Positions 50,519 to 61,953 of a DNA stretch of 64,000 nt are shown in pieces; position 1 is the first letter of the stretch, and the number at the start of each line of letters is the position of its first letter. The position numbers and the translations under genes are program-made. The stretch spans positions 9,808,501-9,872,500 of the forward strand of contig NC_059541.1 of the NCBI RefSeq assembly GCF_905220415.1, read 5' to 3'. Source of the DNA: Colias croceus. Taxonomy: Eukaryota > Arthropoda > Insecta > Lepidoptera > Pieridae. Under the pieces are notes generated by a model that ran no database searches, was not told where the DNA came from, and saw only the letters and a program-made list of their open reading frames with translations.

Positions 50519-50612
50519 AAAGCTCAAACTCAAACATTTATTTATTCAAGTAGACTTCTTCTAGAAGCACTTTGAAACGTCATTATATATTTTTAACATT
50601 TACAACCGGGTA
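50519..50612. repeat. Interspersed repeat remnant, family G
   Basis: 'gctcaaactcaaacatttat', 'aagcactttgaaacgtcatt' and 'tttacaaccgggtaa' match the wording of a common lepidopteran LINE-tail repeat also present at 3903-4016. Confidence 0.5.
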
Positions 50613-51340
50613 AAGGGTTTTATGCGTTATTCACTATAGAACCGTTTTTTATGTTTTTCTCGTTAAAGTAATATGAAGCATATATTAGACAAAAGACAAA
50701 ACATTTTAACGAAAAATATATCAACTTTTTATTATGACATTAATAATTAGCACATAGTGATCACAGACTGTATAGCGAGCATGATAAATCTGTCAATTTC
50801 TGAACTACATGATGGCCTCATTAATATTATTAATGTTAAAACCTAATGATAGTTGGTTAATAAATAAATTTATACTTTCAGTTACAAAAAGAACTTATAT
50901 TTCTATTAAAACTTAACAACTAAGCCGAATTTTGTCAAATTAACACAAGAAAAACCGCCCTACAATGTTGTTCTCCAATGACAATATTTACTCAAATTAA
51001 GGATAACACGGTGAATTTAATTAATAAACTCTCGAAGCTTTCTTAGAATACGCTTAACATTTCCTAGTAGGGGTAAAGGAGCTTATATGGATAATCCTGA
51101 AGGATCAACGTTAGAGTCCCTTCTCTATCTCTAATGGATACAGCTCACGTATATACAACTGAAATAACTCTCAAGGTTACGTAAATAATGGTACGTGAAA
51201 GAGTTAGTAATAGATACCTGGATGTTTGGACTTTGCTTTGCTGGACGTGGAACTTTCTAGAAGCATCTCAACTAATAAACTCATTGTAGTTCATGTTAAC
51301 GTACGGATTTCCGATTTATATTAGAAACTGGATTGTTATA
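50613..51340. other. No gene seen
   Basis: A+T-rich, no named feature. Confidence 0.5.
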
Positions 51341-51440
51341 CAGGGTGTCCCAAAAAGTAGTGATGAACGGAAGCTGGGAGGTTAAGGACCTAGATGGCTA
51401 TCCGAATCTTCCGTTCATCACTACTTTTTGGGACACCCTG
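51341..51440. mobile_element. 100-bp MITE with 33-bp inverted ends, TA-flanked
   Basis: CAGGGTGTCCCAAAAAGTAG and 13 more bases at the left are repeated exactly inverted at the right, leaving 34 bases in the middle. TA lies on both sides, as expected for Tc1/mariner-type insertion. It has no coding capacity. Confidence 0.85.
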
Positions 51441-52546
51441 TATAATATGACGACAGAAACTAGTTTTCTTTTATTCTTATTAAATTTAAAAATTATAGGT
51501 TCTTTTTTAAGTGCAATAAAAATGTCGCTCTGTCAATACATAAAGTTTTAAAACGCAAAACTCATTGTATAATTATTGTACCTACTATAAACACATAGCC
51601 CGGTATAATAATTTTATTACCACACGATTTGGCACGACTCGAAGCCATCGTTCAATACATTGTAAAGTCGAGGTTTAAAACTGTAGCCGGTTTAAACCGT
51701 GAACTCTCTTCTATTCGCCTTTATGGTGGATTGTATTGCGTGTTCCTGTCCAGAGATAGCCGCTTATCTGATGGCCATACGGTCTGAGTGCTTCCGTATG
51801 TTTCTTTGTAATCGTTTTAAGAGATTTTCTATTGTTGACTTTGGAGCTTCGATATTGGGCGGGAATAGTTTTGAGTCTTGTACGGTTTCGTGAACAAAGC
51901 TAGGGCAATGGTCGGTAATGGGTTTTATTAAAGTATGTATTGAGTGACCTCTTTCGTTTTGTTATGTTATTATATTTTAAATCTAAGATTTGATGGATAA
52001 TTTTCGTTTATTATAGAAAAATACTTTGTCTAAAAAATAATCAGAAGGCGGGTTTCCCTATATTACATTAATCTATATCTCTAATTATTCCAAACTTTTC
52101 CACACAACCCGTCCACCATTACGAACCTTTAAACTATGCATCTCCTTAACATTTCCTTTCAGTACAACTATCCTTAACATCTGATCTAGCTATAATAGAT
52201 CGAGCCATGCGAGTCGACATCAAAGCAAGCAGCCAAGATGGGTGAAGATTACTCCAGTACTCTTAAAGGAGCGCCTGATCCCTTTGTGTGAAAGGTGATA
52301 ATTGTGAAATTAAGATTGACTTTTGACCTTTTCTTCGTTGTTAGTGAAATGGGCCACGGGGTATTTAAACTCTGGTTACAAATAGTTTTATGTTTGATAT
52401 ATATTTAATGTTTTTAACTATTCGAATTACCTATATGCAGTAGTGAATTTTGAAATTAGATTAATAACAAACGTCACAGAAAATAACTAATGATCATAGT
52501 TGATCATGATTAATTTATGTATAGTTTAGTTCCAATATCATATTTA
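51441..52546. other. No gene seen; G+C-richer patch at 51640-51900
   Basis: The patch 51640-51900 is less A+T-biased and non-repetitive ('agatagccgcttatctgatg'), and keeps one frame open for 64 codons (51699-51893) without a family motif. It might be regulatory DNA. Confidence 0.35.
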
Positions 52547-52741
52547 TCTATACTTAATGTTAGAAAGCTGAAAAGTTTGTTTGTTTAAACATGCTAATCG
52601 CAGGAACTACTGGTCCGATTTGAAAAGTTATTTCAGTGTTAGATAGCCCAATTTTATCGAGGACGGCTATAATGGGCTATACAATCACACTAAGACCAAC
52701 AGGAGCGGAGCACTGCGGGTAAATCCGCGGGGCATAGCTAG
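52547..52741 (+). mobile_element. Helitron-like element, family B copy 6
   Basis: Starts TCTATACTTAATGTTAGAAA and ends CGCGGGGCATAGCTAG, flanks A and T. The GCGGGTAAATCCGC hairpin is intact. Confidence 0.75.
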
Positions 52742-52750
52742 TTGTATAAT

Positions 52751-52774
52751 GAAAGAAAGAAAGAAAGAAAGAAA
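52751..52774. repeat. (GAAA)n microsatellite
   Basis: About six GAAA units, starting ten bases after the Helitron-like element. Followed by A+T-rich sequence that may be a LINE tail. Confidence 0.8.
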
Positions 52775-54784
52775 ATAAATTTATTTGTACCGATGCACAT
52801 TAGTAAAAATAAAATAAGTAAAATTAACTAACTAATATGTACAACAATTTGATCAGAAATCAAGCGCTGTAGATATTTCTCGGATTTTTTTTATAAATAT
52901 AGCTTCTAAGGTATAGAAATAAAAACATTGTCTTGAACAAAAGCTTGAGCCAAGAAACAGCCTCTGGACTTGTACGAAATCATTGGACTAGAAAAAACTG
53001 TTGCTATGGCAACATTCATATTATTTACCTACAAATATCATAGGTAAATATACTCCAATAGGTATAGAATATGACTGTTATATAATTAAATTCCAGGTAC
53101 AAATATATAATCGATTATTTGTCTTTTATCTACAATGAATATTTCAGTACTCTTGTGTCTTATTTTACGGGGTACCTGTAATCAGTAATATGAAGGTACC
53201 TAATATGTATTTAGAAATAATACATTTTAACGGATGTTAAAAGTATAATGAATAAATTGCTGTTAAAACCGGTTATCCGTCTTTAATTTCTATTTTCTAC
53301 ACATAATAGAATTTACAACAAACAAAAGAGCAAATCTTTTCCCATCCTGCCATATTATTCTGACATACGCAATACATTTCCTCAATTTATTATATACCCA
53401 GTAATCAAGGCTTTTGTTGTCCACCATCAAACCTTGGGGAAAACAAAGGGTTGAATAAAAGCGTTTTTCTTTCTGACAGAGAAAACCGTCACGTCACATC
53501 ATGACATACGCCCATAGGTTTCGCGATGCATTGTAAAGGCATTAGATATGTGTTTTTGAACATTTTGTAGGATTCATTAATGCAAATGCATGTGGAATAT
53601 TTCGTTAGCAAAATTGTTCGATTTTGTATAAGACATTTTTGAATTTTGAATTTTTATACAATTTGTTACAATTATTTTATATCTTATTTAAGTTATCTCG
53701 CTTATTAAGAGTCAATATAATATTTTTTTCTTCAATAACTTTATCTGTCATGAACAAATTGTTTCAGCTGTTATCGAGATGAGTATATATTACTTCTTCC
53801 TCTTTCGTCAATTCCTTTTTTGAAGTGGAACTTCTTTAGGCACGTTGAGAGTAAAATTTTGAGGTCACGTCATGGCAATACTTTGAATCTTACCAAAGAA
53901 GTTTCACTTCTGACACGTGTGCGTTTCGACACACGCTCTTTTGAATAGATTTTAGATATTGAAATAGGTAGCAAGCTGTTAGTTCAAACGTTAAAAATTT
54001 AACCGACATTATCATATAGAGCCAATAAGCCTACATGCACAAAGAACAAAATTTTCAAAATAAAATCATCTAATTAACTTTATATGTGGTCAGACATACG
54101 ATAGGTTGAACGGAACCTAATTGAAACTTGGATTAGACTGTTATCTTTGGACATTTTCCAGTTGCAAGCTTCTTAACTGTAATTGTGTTAGAGTTGGACT
54201 AATCAGATGTCTTGGCGACGTTGGGTAACTACAGATAACATTTACATTTAGATTTTGTCATTTCTAGAATATAGACTTTGTTCTGGAGATAAGTAGGTCT
54301 ATTATAATGTAATGAAAACGATTTGCTTTGATGACGCGTAATCCTAAAGCATAAAAGTAGAGATTAAGTTCTTAGAAGTATTATTAAAGCGTATAGACTG
54401 ATTGATTGATAATATTTAGAACTTTTTATGAACTTTTTAAGGCGAAATATTACCGAAAGTTCTAGATTTTCATTAGTAAGAATAAACTGCCTACGTCTAG
54501 TTTGGTATCAAATAATTTCTGACCGTTTTGTTTAGTGATAAACGCGTTATTGCTGAGAGGTGAATCTACCCAACTCTCAGTGAACCATTTTAATGGCTTA
54601 TCAATTATTAAAAAAATATAGTCTCGTACCTATATATCTTTATTTTTATATAACACATAAAATAAAGACTTTATTATTTTGTTTATTTTTTACTCTATAA
54701 TAAAACATAAAACCATCTCATTAGAGCATGGAACAAAATACGTATAGCAACGTAACTTAATCTAAAAAAAATACTCACATATAA
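52775..54784. other. No gene seen
   Basis: A+T-rich, no exon or named repeat. Confidence 0.5.
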
Positions 54785-54980
54785 TACCACAAGAGCTTCA
54801 AAATTATCGGGTATTTTCCGATAGGTTCGTTGCAAACAAATGAAGGAGTCAAGTTTTTAGTCAAGGTTAAAAAATCACTCGCGCTTCGCGCTCGTGATTT
54901 TTCCTGAAAAACTTGACGACTTTATTTGTTTGCAGGGAACCTTGAGGGAAATGCCAGATAATTTTGAAGCTCGTGTGGTA
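54785..54980. mobile_element. 196-bp foldback element
   Basis: The left end 'taccacaagagcttcaaaat' pairs with the right end 'attttgaagctcgtgtggta' with few mismatches, and pairing continues to a central 'cactcgcgcttcgcgctcgtg'. Nearly the whole unit folds on itself. No ORF. Confidence 0.75.
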
Positions 54981-54987
54981 TTCGGGA

Positions 54988-55159
54988 GATTATATTTTTT
55001 CCGTCCCAAATATCGGCCAATATAATTTCACAATTGAATTCAACCTGTCAGTTTGACGTCAACGACGAGAAAATTATCAGTATAATACCATGCAGGTTGT
55101 ACCACGTGACGTCGAATGGTGCAATTCTATTGGTCGATATTTGGGTCGGAAAAATAATC
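54988..55159. repeat. Second inverted-repeat unit beside the foldback
   Basis: 'ccgtcccaaatatcggccaa' near the left pairs with 'ttggtcgatatttgggtcgg' near the right; the arms begin gattat and end ataatc. The interior holds 'caacctgtcagtttgacgtc' and its loose inverse 'cgtgacgtcg...'. It lies 7 bp from the foldback unit. Confidence 0.7.
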
Positions 55160-57026
55160 ACTGTAACATAAAATAATTACAACTAAAGAAGTTATTCCGC
55201 AAATTTTATTTTCGATTCTGTTTGCATTACGCCGCGTATACTTCAATTGATGAAATAAATATTACAAACCGCCGTTTGAAGTTCCACGACCTGTCTTGAA
55301 AACATTTCTCAACCTTTGTCCTTTTATGACAAAAGAAATGCTTAGGAAAACACTTTTGATATAATAAATTGAGAGAACGTTCGTGCCAAACGTAAAACTG
55401 CCGAAATTGATAAAAAAAATGTATTTGTGCGTTTTTGCAATGATTTTATAAATTAACATTACACTTACTACGATAAATTGAAACTATCTGTAATTTTCAA
55501 ATTAATAATTATATTATGCAGAGGAAAGATTTGTATGTAAGTATGTTTGTAACGTATTGTAATTGGATCAAAAATACCGGGCTTACTAAATATATAATAC
55601 AGTGACTATATACTACTTTATGGTCATACATAAAAATAACACATGAGCTATAGAAATAGGTACTCGAAAACATACCTATAGTAGTGCATTCACTACTACT
55701 TCTTATATTTCTTTATTTCCATCAATATAATATAAATACTTAAAAGATAACTTGGAATCTTCGAACTTAAAAACACTTTGGTGAAATAAAAATACCTACC
55801 TAATATAAAAACAAAACCTGTGACCCTCATGTTATTATGGTCTAGATGAGAGACTCACCTGTTTTATTCGCCATTTTTATAGAATTTTATTAATTTAGGT
55901 CATGAAGTACTCGTGTGTAAAATTTTATCCCAATCTGTCTTGTGTGTTCATTCGTGGTTCACAGCACTTTCAATATGCCTAAAAATTCACCAACATCAAT
56001 ATTACAAATTGAATCGGCAGTACAGAAAGCGTAAATAAATAAATATAATAATCTATAAATATTACAGCAAAACAATTTCAACAGAATTCTAGAAGTCGTC
56101 AAAATATTATTCAGCACCTCCCTAATGAGATCTTAAATCATACCTTCCCCATAAATACATTAAGTGTTCAACCAACAGCAAACTTTAACCTTTAAACTTT
56201 ACCTCGGACGTTTATTAAATATTTGCTCAATATTTCCTTGAGGGTGCTCGTAGCGAGCATTTTTAATTAATTCCCGTCATTATCGAGAGTACAGGAATCC
56301 AATCGAATGTTAATGACACCGGTAATAACATCGACATTTTAAATAATACGTACCTCAAAATTGACGAGTCATTTTACACAATTTAATATCACCTTTCTGT
56401 CTGCGACTGCCTTTTGTTCATTAAAAACAAATGGCTCTTTAATTTAGGATCCGAAATGTCACCGAGAGGATTATGCGGATAAAATCTGGTCTATTTGATT
56501 GTAGATTTAGTGTGTCTGACTTAACACTGGGATAGCATTATCATCTATGTAAATGTGAGTGTTGAATATACTTAAGAACAAATTAAATTATTTTAAGCGT
56601 AATATAAATGTTAGTTTATCACTCTGTTTAGATATTATTATATACAGTAAAATTTGTAAAAACCCTTCCTAAAAATATAAATGGAACTGTATTTTTTCGT
56701 TAAAATAAAGTATATTAAAACCGAAAACATTAACATTAATCTTCGTCACGGAAATCACTATAATATATTTCCTACCATCACCATTGTATCTTAACGAGCC
56801 GCAATCATCAACAGGGGTGATAATGATCCCAACTTTGCACGCAATGCAAAACCAATTAGATTCACTTTTCCATTTCAAATAAGCGCTCATGATTGCATTA
56901 ATTGCTACCTTTCTGTTTCAATTTGCTTTCGAATTGGATGTGAATGTTCTAGCTTTATTTTTATGACGTAAATCGGTTATTGCGTCATCACATATTTGCT
57001 AAGCCGGCAAAAAGATTGAATGGATA
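55160..57026. other. No gene seen
   Basis: A+T-rich, with a somewhat more balanced stretch at 56160-56420. No exon or named repeat. Confidence 0.45.
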
Positions 57027-57196
57027 TCTATAATATAAAAATGAATCCCAAAATGTGTTGGTAAGCGCATAACTTGAGAACGGCTGTACCGATTTCGATA
57101 ATTCTTTTTTTATAATATTCCTTGAAGTACGAGGATGGTTCTTATGTAGAGAAAACGTGAATATGTACCACGGGCGAAGCTGGGGCGGACCGCTAG
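57027..57196 (+). mobile_element. Helitron-like element, family D
   Basis: Starts TCTATAATATAAAAATGAAT and ends GGCGGACCGCTAG, flanks A and T. Body 'cataacttgagaacggctgt' is distinct from the other families. Confidence 0.7.
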
Positions 57197-57212
57197 TTAT
57201 TAATATTATTTT

Positions 57213-57380
57213 CTAGCTGTGCTCGGTTTTACCCGCTCTGCTCCTATTGGTCTGAACATGATGAATTTATAGTCTAAAGTCTTCCTCGATAATTGGACTA
57301 TCTAACAGTCAAATGTTTCGAATTGGACGAGTAGTTCCTGAAATTAGCGCGTTCAAGCAAACAAACAGACAATTATAGAT
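57213..57380 (-). mobile_element. Helitron-like element, family B copy 7, 5' end damaged
   Basis: CTAG at 57213-57216 (3' end, inverted), body 'ggactatctaacagtcaaat' and 'cgcgttcaagcaaacaaaca'. The TC...AATATTATAAAG start is lost. It lies 16 bp from the family-D element. Confidence 0.65.
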
Positions 57381-58019
57381 TTACCTTAAAAAATAAAGCG
57401 TCTGCTAGAATATAAAGCGTCTGGTCCTAGTGGAAACTAATAAAAAAACTCAGTGTGAATTGCGATCTTCGATCAAATTTCGGACCGTCTATCAAATGTA
57501 AGTCATAGCCTGGCTAGGCCCAGATGATTGATCACTTCATATCGATGAAGACAATTGATGACTGAAATATATTATCATGAGAAATTTATTAACATTAACT
57601 CTATATTATAGTATGTTCCTGTCGATGATGTTATTATATAAATTTATTGGTACTGCACTTTTCGTGAAATTATGCAGGGCTTTCCGTGTTATTAGCATAA
57701 GAAATTATAATATTATACCAGTAGTAAATTAAAGCATTACATCTTATAATATTTCCAAGATGTTTATACAAACAAATTAACTGCAACGTAAAGTATATTC
57801 TATATATATTTTCCCACCTACAGGTATAAATTAGTAACTTTAAAATGCATGCAGCTAATAAACGAACATCTGATTCAGCAAAGGTAATTTAAAGTTCTTT
57901 CCCGTGACAAATGGGCATTTCGTAAATTTAAGACGAAATAAAGCGGAGCATGGCCGTGCCAAAAATTTCGCTCACCAACGCAATCTACATAAGTTTGTAA
58001 AAGTTTTCAGATTGGCATA
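57381..58019. other. No gene seen
   Basis: A+T-rich, contains two near copies of 'aaagcgtctg' at about 57397-57421. No gene. Confidence 0.45.
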
Positions 58020-58252
58020 AGGCTGGTCCACACAGAGCGAGAAAGCGCGTGTTCCTTTCCCCGGACGAGCCACGTCTACACTGACCGAATTGCTTCGCGT
58101 AGCAATTCGCGTAGCTTTCCGTGGATGTTCGCTCTATGTGAAACCGTCTACACGTCATACGTAATTTTCCTCAGCCAAGCTAAGTTCACACTGACCAAGC
58201 TGCTTCGTTGCTCCATTTCGCCGAGTTTATTCGCTCTGTGTGTACCCGCCTA
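58020..58252. mobile_element. MITE of about 230 bp with imperfect TIRs
   Basis: The left end 'aggctggtccacacagagcg' pairs with the right end 'cgctctgtgtgtacccgcct'. G+C-rich inside, with internal repeats of 'attgcttcgcg' / 'attcgcgtagc' and two 'cactgacc' blocks. Flanking TAA/TAAT may be a target duplication. A partial relative is at 10319. Confidence 0.7.
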
Positions 58253-59129
58253 ATAACATCAAACCGCATCGTTTGTCGATCGTAAACAACAACAACTTAA
58301 TGCTAGACAGTTTTTGGGTTTTATTAAAACACGTCAATCACCGTTGCTTGTTTAATAAACGCTACGAACATTGTTTTTGCGGGCCTCCCCCGGGATTGCG
58401 GTTTAAGTTAGAAGATTAATTCAGCAGAAAGAGAAACAAATAGGCCCACTCTTCTAATGAGACTCTATAGTCTAGCGTAGATATCTCGTAAAGGGAAAGA
58501 ATTGTAGACGTTTTTTCTATAATGTAGTTTTGTATGATATTCTGTGTATCGAATATTAGTAAGTAATTTCAGATACGCAAAATCCTTTTCAATTTTTTTG
58601 TATATTTTACTGATTTTAAACGTAAATGAAAATGAAGCAATTTTTAGTAGTCAGGAAATTACAACGCATTGCAAATTCAAGGAAATATCTGAAGCTCTTG
58701 CACTTTAGAATAAATAAAATTTGCTTGATAAAACTGTTTATAATTAAATTAAATTACTTAAATTAATACATAATTAATTAAATTTAATTTAATACATTAA
58801 TTTTTAATTTATTACATTTAATTTTACTTAAATTTAAGTACAGTTTACACAGAGTTTGTTTAATTATAAAAGCTTAACCTTAGGCCACGTTTCTTACCGA
58901 CCCAACCCACAAGCGTAGCTTAGCACGACACTTATTGACCGAATAAATCAAATAACACCCACAACTCCTATATTTAAGGTATGTTTAAGTCTTATACTCT
59001 TTAATATTATAAGGTCTTCTCAAAATTATATTTTAAAATGTATCGTAGTACTTAATCTTTAACGTAGTATAAAAAACATTTGCATTGAATTATGCAAACA
59101 TTTTTATTTTTTACCAAGAATTAACTAAA
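58253..59129. other. No gene seen
   Basis: A+T-rich, with a run of TTAATTTAA-type words at 58740-58850. Confidence 0.5.
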
Positions 59130-59306
59130 TCTATACCTACTAATATTATAAAGCTGAAGAGTTCGTGTGTTTGAACGCGCTAATCTCAGGAACTACTGGT
59201 CCGATTTGAAAAATTCTTTCGGTGGTACATTTATCGAGGAAGGAAGGCTATCTCGCTAAGACGAACAGGAGCGAAGCACTGCGGGTAAAACCGCGGAGCA
59301 CAGCTA
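59130..59306 (+). mobile_element. Helitron-like element, family B copy 8
   Basis: Starts TCTATACCTACTAATATTAT and ends CCGCGGAGCACAGCTAG, flanks A and T. The hairpin GCGGGTAAAACCGC is intact. Confidence 0.75.
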
Positions 59307-60289
59307 GTATACAAATAAAGTAATTACCATCGAAATCAATTAATTACTTTGTACTAGAAAAAAATTACTTACCTTTCTATAAAACACGATAAATATTTTT
59401 ATCTTCGATAAAACATGCTAAAGCAATGATTTCAGATCATTAATACCTATTTAGTGTATTCACATTCCCTCTGCATACCTACAATGTAAGATTATTCACA
59501 GATAAAATCCTTTGCCATGGTATAGTAATATAGTATCCCAGCTTTGAAATGGTATAGACGCGTCCAATTTCGCAGATTTGCGCTGTTGCTAACAATAAAA
59601 CCCGTCTATGCCGTTAAATTTATAGCTCCTCTCCAATCCTCACAGAATAGCATGTATTGCATATCTCGTCATTCCCACTACTACGTTTTATAACGGGTTT
59701 CATATATTTTAATAGCTACACTATTTGTAAACACTTGGATATGAACATTTTTGAGTATTAGTTACAGTGCGTATTTGCATTGCAAAAATGTTTTGTGTTA
59801 ACTATTTTAAGCCGTGATTTATATAAATTAGGTCTGAAATTCCCTAAATCTCTTCATGACAATAATTTTCTACCTATCCGAAGGAGTAAGCTGATACTAT
59901 AAGAAATATTACGTGCTATTCTATCATAGAAGACAAATATAAATAGTATATTTTCCACTCTTAAATTACGTTAAACATTGTTTTAACAACATTAACGCAT
60001 AACTCTAGTTATACACGATTCGCTAAACCTATTTCTACACATTATTATAATCTATATATAAGAACTCAAAGGAACAAAATTGAAATAAGATACTGGGATA
60101 AGGCACAAGACGTATACGAAGTTGATTAAAAATTTTCCTTTGATGTTAAATTCTTACCCTTTGCCGTACTTCGTGTGAAGTCGTGCGAGCTTATTTAATT
60201 ACTGAGGGGTATAATTGCTTTAATTTAGTATATTTAACTTGTACAAATCGAGACTTAGTTACAGTAGTGGTTTAATTTCGGGTTTTATT
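59307..60289. other. No gene seen
   Basis: A+T-rich. A short 'tctatatataagaactcaaa' at 60053 resembles the 5' end of family E only. Confidence 0.45.
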
Positions 60290-60470
60290 TTATTTATTTA
60301 TTTATTTATGCTTTATTGCTCAAGATAAATTACAAAATGAGACTTAGCCTAGGATACATTACAACAAACGGCGGTCTTATCGCTAAATAGCGATTTCTTC
60401 CAGACAACCGGTTGTACAGAGAGAAATTAAGTAAAGGATAGGAATAGGGCAGAGCACAAATAAATATATA
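60290..60470. repeat. Non-LTR retrotransposon tail-like repeat
   Basis: (TTTA)n at about 60292-60309 followed by 'gctttattgctcaagataaa', 'caaacggcggtcttatcgct' and 'tagcgatttcttccagacaa', which I recognise as a recurrent lepidopteran LINE 3' region. No ORF2 sequence is present. Confidence 0.5.
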
Positions 60471-61012
60471 CATACAAAAATAAAATAAATAGGAAATAAA
60501 AATAAATAAAATAATAACAGCATAATATACAAGCCACAAGAATGAGATAAATAATATACATATTATGTTCACAAATATATACATACATACTTAAGAGAAA
60601 AGAAAAAAAAATACCTATATAAATATATCTAATAAACATACTAGGGGCATTGAGAAAGATAAAAATCACGAACCATATTTTTAAAAGTATTAGTAGTATA
60701 AGGCTTGGTTGGTTTATCAAGAAATATCTTGATAAATTAGGTAAATTATGTATTTGTTACAGTTTTGTAAATGAAAATTATGTATTTAACTAAAATATGC
60801 ACAAAAAACTAATCTAATACACCTTCTTCTATTACTACGTAGCTAAAGGAACCAGTGGGTTGAAAACAGAAAAAAAAGAAGAATTTTTATTCACTCTAAC
60901 TAAGAAGAGACATAAAATGTTGGATGAGGGTGGATAAATATAAAAAGTAGAGCATAATCTTCCTTAATAATTTAGTAAAAAAGCTAGGAAATAAAATATC
61001 ATTTACAATATA
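60471..61012. other. No gene seen
   Basis: Low-complexity A/T-rich stretch. Minus-strand open frames 60330-60720 are Tyr/Phe/Ile-rich products of this composition. Confidence 0.5.
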
Positions 61013-61262
61013 CTAGCTGTTACCCGCAGCTTCGCCTGCGTCGAAAAGAATAATTTTCATGGTACAAACTTTCATCCCATCCCATTTCATCATTCATCCC
61101 CTATTTTGTACCCTTGGGGGTTACAAATTAGGGGATGAATGATTAATCAAAATCCTTTCTTGGTAAATCCTACTTACTAACATCTACCTGCATGCCAATT
61201 TTAGTCCGATCCGTTCAGTGGTTTGGACTGTGCGTTGATAGTTCACTATAGTCAGTCAGTCA
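61013..61262 (-). mobile_element. Helitron-like element, family E copy 3
   Basis: CTAG at 61013-61016 with a T-side flank, 'acctgcatgccaattttagt' and 'ggactgtgcgttgatagttc' in plus orientation. An extra internal inverted repeat, 'catcattcatcccctatttt' / 'aggggatgaatgat', is unique to this copy. Confidence 0.65.
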
Positions 61263-61605
61263 TAACATTTTAGTAATTTAATGTATAATATATTTTAATA
61301 AAGTTGGTAATTAAAATTAATATAACTTAAAAATATAATATATTATTATATTAATAATTGCACAAATATAACGTGTCGTTTGATGTTGGAAATTCTCACT
61401 TTGATGCACTGAAAGCTTTATACCATTTCAAGGAATTCAATGTAGACTTTCGAAGGCTTAATTTCATGGACTATTAATTAAATCTGCACTAATGAGAAGA
61501 AAATTACTATTTTCAGAATATCAAAGTTGATACAATATTAATTTTTACATTTCAAGACGACAGATGTATTTAAAGTGACATCTCATTGGTTAGGGAAAGT
61601 TTATG
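61263..61605. other. Non-coding flank of the LINE
   Basis: A+T-rich, no gene seen. It is the insertion-site side of the LINE 3' end. Confidence 0.5.
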
Positions 61606-61636
<31 letters not shown>

Positions 61637-61696
61637 TGGCACCCGTCATCACAGGGTGTTCGCGCCACCTCTGGATTATAGTCCAGAGACTTTTCT

Positions 61697-61736
<40 letters not shown>
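61606..61736 (-). repeat. LINE 3' terminus with two A-tracts and a 66-bp hairpin segment
   Basis: In plus sense T-tracts occupy 61606-61634 (29 T) and 61701-61736 (36 T). Between them, 61635-61700 contains CTCTGGA-TTATAG-TCCAGAG (7-bp stem) and CACCC...GGGTG (5-bp stem). Read on the minus strand this is LINE tail, A-tract, hairpin segment, A-tract. Confidence 0.75.
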
Positions 61737-61953
61737 CAATTTTTAGAAATATTAACATACTGGTTACTCACATAATATAATATAGAAGAGCTTAAATTAA
61801 ATTACAATATTTGTTGTTTCCCTAAGATGAATAAATAAAATAAAATAAAATAAATATAAAATAAAGACAAAATTATTTAGTACAAATTCAATAAAAACAC
61901 GGCACAAAAACACTCAACTTAATCCTATATCACAGTTAAACTAATATCACACA
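61737..61953 (-). other. LINE 3' UTR
   Basis: About 217 A-rich bases between the ORF stop and the first A-tract, with several AAATA words. No coding signal. Confidence 0.7.

Noticed and set aside
60330..60720. Minus-strand open frames rich in Tyr, Phe, Ile
   Set aside because: Expected from the ATA/AAA-rich low-complexity sequence; overlaps a LINE-tail repeat.
61585..61605. GGTTAGGG next to the LINE tail as a telomere-repeat target (TRAS/SART-type insertion)
   Set aside because: Only one telomere-like unit is present; no TTAGG array flanks the element.
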